This document shows positions 58,378 to 64,000 of a stretch of 64,000 nucleotides of DNA, one piece after another. A program made the translations under genes and the position numbers. The stretch comes from Mantis religiosa. Its lineage: Eukaryota > Arthropoda > Insecta > Mantodea > Mantidae. Where the stretch lies: contig CM060950.1 in the NCBI GenBank assembly GCA_030765055.1, forward strand, positions 275,708,540-275,772,539, in the 5' to 3' direction. Position 1 is the first letter of the stretch. Each line of letters begins with the position of its first letter. The notes beneath the pieces are model-generated. The model did not search any database, was not told the origin of the DNA, and saw only the letters and a list, made by a program, of their open reading frames with translations.

Positions 58378-59030
58378 GTTACTTGCATTATTAATCATAA
58401 TTCCTCTGCTGGAATTTATTAAACTTTCTTATTTTATAGTTAAATCCAAACGTCATCCAAATAAATAGAATAGAAATTCAAAGCAGCAAAAAAAGGAAAG
58501 CTTTCCCGCTTTTATTTCCATAACGATGATTAATCTATCTATATCGGCGGCCTTTCCTGCTTTAGAAACAATGTGTTACATGGAGTCTTAATTCATCCAT
58601 TTGAAACACCTACACCTACCCTCACCTAATGCTTCCAGAAAACCGTGGATAGTAACAATGGTCCTAAAATTGTCCCGTTCCTTGTTGGAATTGAACGCTG
58701 ATCATCCAGGTGCAGATCTAGCTAAAAGAAGCATACTTCCATGAGAATTACATAGAACAATACAGAGCAATTGCAATGTATTGTATTGGAAGCTGCTAGG
58801 GATTTTATTTCCTTTATCAAATCTTCTCACACATGTTATACTTAGAACAAAATATTCTATATGTATGTTACGGGTACAAATCGAGAGCACATTTTAGCTT
58901 TTTGATGCTTCCCAAGACGTCCCTTCAAAATATTGGCAAGTAGCAAATATAAATCTCTTCTCTCGACCCCATGTATTGACCTCGTCCGATGCTCTTAACT
59001 TCGGTGATCGCACGACAATCAGCGTTATCA
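58378..59030. other. Stretch without recognised features
   Basis: AT-rich sequence. No coding motif or matched repeat was found. Confidence 0.5.
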
Positions 59031-59039
59031 GCATGGTAT

Positions 59040-59280
59040 GGCCATCGCCTTTGTAACGTAGGTGCTTGCGTGTCTGGCTCATGATCAAGAAGTCCTAGTT
59101 CGAATCTCGATCAACGTAAGTTCTTTGGATAAGTTTTTTTCGGGGTTTTCGCTTATCCTTAAAGATGAATGTCGGGTAGCTCTAAGCCGTATAGACCCGG
59201 GTCTCATTTGAGCATCATTGCACCCATATTTCATTCATCGCTTGATATGACTTAACGTAGATGATATTAATTAAGGGAAA
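59040..59280 (+). mobile_element. SINE family 3 copy, diverged
   Basis: The tRNA-like head is damaged (ctagttcgaatctcgatcaa retains the B-box), while the body cgcttatccttaaagatgaa tgtcgggtagctctaagc and the 3' block tgatatgacttaacgta are clear. It is probably an older copy than those at 38219 and 63015. Confidence 0.75.
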
Positions 59281-59757
59281 TTAAAAAAAAACCATGGTGC
59301 GTTTCTGCCATAGGTATCCGTCTGGAATGAGGATATTTATGATAGGGTTTCTAAAGGAAATCAAATCATCTTGCACATTCACCGATGGAATAAAAAATAA
59401 AATGTTTACTGGTAATTGATTTATCGATCTGTGGTTGATGCCTTAAAGGATTTGGTTTTGGAGGTTTACGCGATCTGGACCAAACACCAGTACTCAACAA
59501 CTAATCATGTGTGTATGTTAATACAGAGTGCATGGAGTGTCGAGGTAATTGAAATGGATCAGAAAATATTTAAGTCAGAGAAATTCTAAAGCTTAATCCG
59601 GGCCATGTTGAGAGTAATTAGGCTCTAAAATAATTAAATATATCTAGGCGAATACTTCGAGATCAGTAAAAGTATTTAGTATGATTGTCTTGAGCAGAAA
59701 AAAGAAATTAATTTCAAAGAGAAACTTGTAAAGGAACTATAGGAAAACAGTAGAACT

Positions 59758-59792
59758 GCGTGCGTGCGTGTGTGTGCGTGCGTGCGTGCGCG
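59758..59792. repeat. (TGCG)n imperfect microsatellite
   Basis: About eight TGCG/TGTG units. Confidence 0.8.
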
Positions 59793-60006
59793 AGCGCATT
59801 ATATGATGTAATCAATCACCCGCGAAGCTTGATTAATAACGCTCGCCGTGAATGCTTCATGCCTTACATTATATGATGTAGTTGAACATTAATCACATAT
59901 AAAGGAATCCGTGTGAATTTAGATTTTGTTCGCCACTGAAACTTTGGTGTTTTTGTATATATATATAATAGTCAACATTAAAGAGTAGTCTTGTTAGTCA
60001 GGAAAG

Positions 60007-61271
60007 TACGAGGGTGAGTCAAATGAAAACCTTAAATTTGTAAAAACAAATTGAAATTTCGCGCCGTTATCCTGTAATTTGGTAAGCGTGCTACAAACAG
60101 CGTGCAGAATGGCTTGTAGGTTGCAGCATAGTGCAGATGAACATTTACCATCGCAGTATCAGCATAACTGTGGCCGCCCCACTTGCGACTTGCACCAGGG
60201 AAGAACCGCATTCTGTTATTCGGTTTTTGCGTAGTGAAGGTGTGAAACCTATTGAAATTCATCGACGAATGACGGTTCAGTTCGGTGATGCATGTTTGTC
60301 ACAGCAGCAAGTCTACGAATGGAGTAGGAAGTTCACAAACGGTGTGACTTCAGTGGAAGATGCTCCACGTCCAGGTCAGGCACGAGTTGTGACTCCACAG
60401 AACATTGCAGCAGTTGAAGCCATAATGAAGGAAAATCGCCGAGTGACACTCAGTGACATTGCAGCATGTTTACAGATTAGTCATGGGTCAGCACGCCACA
60501 CTGTGCATGATGTGCTCCAGTTTCACAAAGTGTCTGCAAGATGGGTGCCATGGCAGCTGACTCCTGAAATGAGAGAACGTGTTGATGCTTGTGAAGAACT
60601 TCTTCGGCGCTTTGAACTGGAACTCGATGGCTTCCTTGCAAGAATCGTTACTGGGAACAAACCTTGGTTCACTTCCACCAACCGGAAACGAAGAGAGCGA
60701 GCAAGGAATGGCGCCATCCCTCATCACCAAAACCAAAGAAGTTTCGAGTAGAACCAACAGCAGGGACGAAAAAGGAGTCATGTTGGAGCATTACATGCCG
60801 GGACCACTGTCACCAGTGCATCATACATCTATAGATCTTCTAAAAATCATCTGCGGCCTGCAATCAAATCAAAGCGACGTGGATTGCTGTCGGCAGGTGT
60901 CCTTTTGCAACATGACAATACAAGGCCCCACACGCAACAATCACAGACCTGCACTTTGAGTGTCTTCCTCATTCACCATACTCACAAGACCTTGTCCCAA
61001 GTGATTTCCATATGTTTGGACCACTCAGAGACGCAATGGGAGGAAAGAAGTTGCGGTCCGATGAAGAGGTACGCCACGCAGTGCATGAGTGGTTGCGCGG
61101 ACTACCAAAAGAATTTTTTTCTAAAGGCATTTATGCACTTTGTAAGTGCTAGAGGACTTGCATTGAGCGTGGGGGAGATTATGTTGAAAAGTGATACAGC
61201 TTTGTACCACTTCTGCGCAATAAATAATATTTTTAGAAATATTTAAGTTTTTCATTTGACTCACCCTCGTA
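60007..61271 (+). mobile_element. Mariner element, 1.26 kb, near-perfect terminal inverted repeats, TA duplication
   Basis: cgagggtgagtcaaatgaaa begins the element at 60009 and its reverse complement ends it at 61269; the repeats agree at 27 of 28 positions. TA flanks both ends. Full length and highly similar ends suggest it is among the youngest elements here, though its transposase is broken. Confidence 0.9.
60131..61245 (+). pseudogene. Mariner transposase, frameshifted, first catalytic Asp lost
   Basis: The N-terminal part is open for 206 codons: REEPHSVIRFLRSEGVKPIE (helix-turn-helix 1), YEWSRKFTNGVTSVEDAPRP (linker with the WxxxF and GRP-like region), RVTLSDIAACLQISHGSARH (second helix-turn-helix) and ARIVTGNKPWF, where the usual VTGDETW Asp is Asn. 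After frameshifts: LLQHDNTRPHT (second Asp, about 60905), LPHSPYSQDLVPSDFHMFGP (third Asp, about 61000), then LRSDEEVRHAVHEWLRGLPK. The order and spacing are those of mariner. The 5' extension before REEP is probably not translated in the ancestor. Confidence 0.9.
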
Positions 61272-61279
61272 AAATTGTT

Positions 61280-61900
61280 GATCAAAAATCAATCTCAAGG
61301 GAAACAGTATACAGCTCATTGGTACATCATCACGTTACTAATACAAATTTTAACGTTAGTTATATAAGACAAATACCCAAAATTATAGTGTGGTGGTAGT
61401 ATCCCTTCCTAAATCAACCCCATGTTTATGTGAAAGCTATATGTTTGAGCTGTTAATTTCACACAATCTAATTGCCATAATTACATCAGTTGTATAGAAA
61501 TGTGAATGTAAAATAAGGGAATAGGGAGAAGTAGCATACCGGAAAATTATTCAGTAAAAGTGTATAGTCACCCTACTATATTAAGAAATGCTAGTGTAAA
61601 TAACTGTGAAACAAAATCGCAAGCATTGGAATGATTTTAAATTACACTAATACGAGTAGTATACACTTAAAAAGAAATACATAGTAAATATGAGTAACTG
61701 GTTGAAAAACTGAGGAAAGTCAACAATGGATTAGTATTTTAGAAGACAGAAAAGTCTGGCTCGCGCACGTAAATATAAGTGAACTAAGCGCGAAAAACAG
61801 AAGTTGTGTGGAAGTTTATTTATAAAAAAAGGTTAATATGAAAGGAATATATCCTGGATAACTAAAAAGGACTATCGAAAGTTAGCCCCTAGTGTAAATT
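61280..61900. other. AT-rich stretch without recognised features
   Basis: Nothing coding or repetitive can be supported. Confidence 0.5.
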
Positions 61901-61949
61901 ATTTTTTCCACCGCCTAAATGGTTGAATTTTGATATATTTGTATATCAA

Positions 61950-62225
61950 ATTTGATCTGCCTCTGGCACGGGGTACTCGGGTGCACTCCGATACCGCTGA
62001 GTGATTTTTCCCCGATGGGATGTTTGGTCCGGGGTGCACTTAGGCTTGTGATACCAATTGAGTAACTATTCTGATGGAAAGGTGGCGTCTCTAAGACGTT
62101 AAGTAGTCGCCTTACAGTCAGGGTTGTCGGCGTGCTGACCCCTGCTATCCTCATCCTATGCTCCTCCGTGGTATGCGGGGGACGTAGGTACTAGCGGCCG
62201 GACGAAAAGGGTATCATCTGCAGAG
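61950..62225. repeat. GC-richer island, possible uncharacterised short repeat
   Basis: An abrupt CpG-containing block (ctctggcacggggtactcgg, gtcggcgtgctgacccctgc, tagcggccggacg) sits in AT-rich DNA. No frame with known motifs is present. It resembles the untranslated end of a retroelement or a SINE, but it has no clear Pol III boxes or second copy in the window. Confidence 0.3.
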
Positions 62226-62229
62226 GGCA

Positions 62230-63005
62230 GACGTGCTAGGAATATACATGCATAATTTAGTAAAAGTAATTTGAGTTATTACTGTTCATGAAGAAAAGAA
62301 TTACACGCGTAATTGATTAGTATACACGGAAAGTTAATGAGTAATCCAGAAACCTCGTTGAAGTAATTCCGTCAAGAGTAAACCGATTTCTTGATATCTC
62401 GTTATTAAGTGAATTATAAATAGTATAGATATGCTACTGGAAAACAATAAGGGATATTGATAGAGCTTACGCTAAATAAGTAAACCTAACAATATAAGAA
62501 AAGAATTAAGTGAAAGTTAATAAGCAATTCTTTACAAAGTAGGAGGAGTTAACATTACAACTGATTGTTAATCAAACAACTTGAATTATTTCACAATTGT
62601 GGAAGCATGTACATAAGTTTCTAGAAAATGAAAGAAATATGAATTTTGTTAACGCTGTTACAAGAATCGTTTTATGAATAAACGCAGTAAGAATTAAAAC
62701 GTTTAAAACTTTACATTGAAGTAGCTAAAACTCTGATACCAAATCTGGTGCCACGAACCTCATGCTTACAAGCAGCTAGGCAGCTCAGTAATAAGTATAA
62801 AGCATTTTATTACATAAATAGTTTTAGAAAGTGTCGAACTAAACACGTATCAAATTCTAATACAGAATTGCGCACAACTATGATTTGGAAGAACAAATAA
62901 AATAAGATGATCACAAAGCTTAAAAGTACCTACTGCTAAAACGTCAAAATCAGAAGCTAAAGAATCATGACATCGAGGAACCTACAGCAGAACCAAGCGA
63001 CCACA
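62230..63005. other. AT-rich stretch without recognised features
   Basis: No feature could be supported. Confidence 0.5.
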
Positions 63006-63014
63006 ACAAAAAGA

Positions 63015-63255
63015 AGATGGCCCACCTCGGCAGCGTAGACGGTAGCGTGTCTGTCTCACGTTCAAGAGGTCCCGAGTCGAATCTCGGTTAGGGTGAGTTA
63101 CCTGGATGAGGGTTTTTCTGGGGTTTTCCCTTATCCTGAAAGACGAATGTCGGGTAACTCTAAGCTCTATTGACATTGGGCTCATTAGAGCATCATTTCA
63201 CCCATTCCATTCATCGCCCGATATGACTTGACGTTGGAGGGCGTAAATTACAAAC
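63015..63255 (+). mobile_element. SINE family 3 copy, near full length
   Basis: ggcccacctcggcagcgtag starts the tRNA-like head (B-box cgagtcgaatctcggt has lost one base). The body gggttttcccttatcctgaa agacgaatgtcgggtaac and the 3' block cccgatatgacttgacgttg gagg are intact, with a (AAAC)n-like tail at about 63255-63270. Confidence 0.85.
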
Positions 63256-63274
63256 AAACAAAATTTTGCTTTAC

Positions 63275-64000
63275 GTCAAGACTTTAGCATAAGTTCAAAG
63301 ATGAAAAATTTTCAAGCTCTCATAATCTACATTTTTCATGTTCGGTAGATAACTAATTGTTAAGCTGAATGGTATTGCATGCATCTGAGAGGTGGTAGGG
63401 TAGTAGAAAGTAAATAAAAAATGTTTTGAGAAATAGAATCAGAAATGGTTTAAACTGAATACAGAGAATCAAGATAAGGCGTAATGTTAGTCAGGAACAT
63501 GCTAACATAATTACGTCGTTATAACAGACGAAGCTGGACGTTACAGAAACCAGTAAAAAAAATCTGTTAGGAATTAGTACAGACCAGAAACAGTCAGATA
63601 AAGAAAAAAATAAATCTCTACAAAGCAAGACAAATTAGCTTAAGAATTGGCTGATATTACGGAAATTAGTAAAGACGAGCTAGAAATAACAAAGGGTGAT
63701 CACTGAAAAGCAAATTAAATTGGCCAGTGATCAGCTAGAAATTGTAGGCACATTAAGGGAAGGCAGAAGTTACTAGGGAAATATCTAGAGAATATATACA
63801 GTTTGCTACTGAGATAAATGACGTAGTCAGTTAGCATCTGATATAAAAATTGAAGCCGTTAGACGTGAATAAATAATATTTCATAAAGAAGCCGTGATTG
63901 AAATAAAATTTATGTTTAAGAATGAAATTAAATAACATTCTAACACAGTGAGCTTAACTGTAAATAAAATTGAAAAGCTGAAACATAATTGTGAGAATAT
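63275..64000. other. AT-rich stretch to window end
   Basis: No motif-supported coding region is present. Confidence 0.5.

Overview
The window looks like non-coding and repeat DNA from a large animal genome, most likely an arthropod and probably an insect. This is inferred from the types of Penelope, Jockey, Tc1/mariner, hAT and tRNA-derived SINE elements present, and is not proven. Base composition is AT-rich, long open frames occur almost only inside transposons, and candidate host exons carry consensus splice sites. There are no operons, rRNA, CRISPR arrays or intact tRNA genes. Only two short stretches look like host coding exons: a phase-0 internal exon on the minus strand (550-705) and a possible first coding exon on the plus strand (8268-8420). 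They lie on opposite strands, so they belong to different genes.

Region by region. 1-9 kb holds the minus-strand exon, one copy of an unclassified dispersed repeat, a Penelope-like C-terminus with a hammerhead-like motif beside a decayed LINE reverse transcriptase, a decayed hAT transposase and the plus-strand exon. 9-12.3 kb holds a short hAT element and a second copy of the dispersed repeat, split by a truncated LINE with a clear 9-bp target duplication, then a four-unit tandem repeat and a long hairpin. 13.2-16 kb holds a decayed Penelope-like element. 16.9-23.2 kb is rich in SINEs and microsatellites. 23.2-26.9 kb holds a Tc1 remnant, a 5'-truncated Jockey LINE with poly-A and a 19-bp target duplication, and a Penelope-terminus-like sequence. 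27.8-30.1 kb is a nearly complete DNA transposon with CACTG ends, a TTA duplication and a protein family I cannot place with confidence. 31.4-36.5 kb is an almost full-length Jockey-type LINE. 36.9-42.8 kb holds SINEs, microsatellites and a hAT remnant. 43,969-54,310 is one 10.3-kb hAT element with a perfect 8-bp target duplication and a multi-exon transposase. A complete 3.4-kb Tc1/mariner-type element (46,409-49,803) sits inside its transposase exon. 55-61.3 kb holds three more Tc1/mariner elements, two of which carry short SINE-tail insertions. The rest is SINE copies and unassigned AT-rich DNA.

The most unusual object is the 46,409-49,803 element. Its long inverted arms each contain two tandem ~264-bp units, and each unit carries a tRNA-like A-box/B-box pair pointing inward, giving four modules around a transposase with DD35E spacing. 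The second theme is a set of hammerhead-ribozyme-like motifs at or near Penelope-like sequences. The third is the set of nested insertions whose target duplications can be read directly and which fix relative ages. All functional statements rest on reading motifs by eye; no database search was run.
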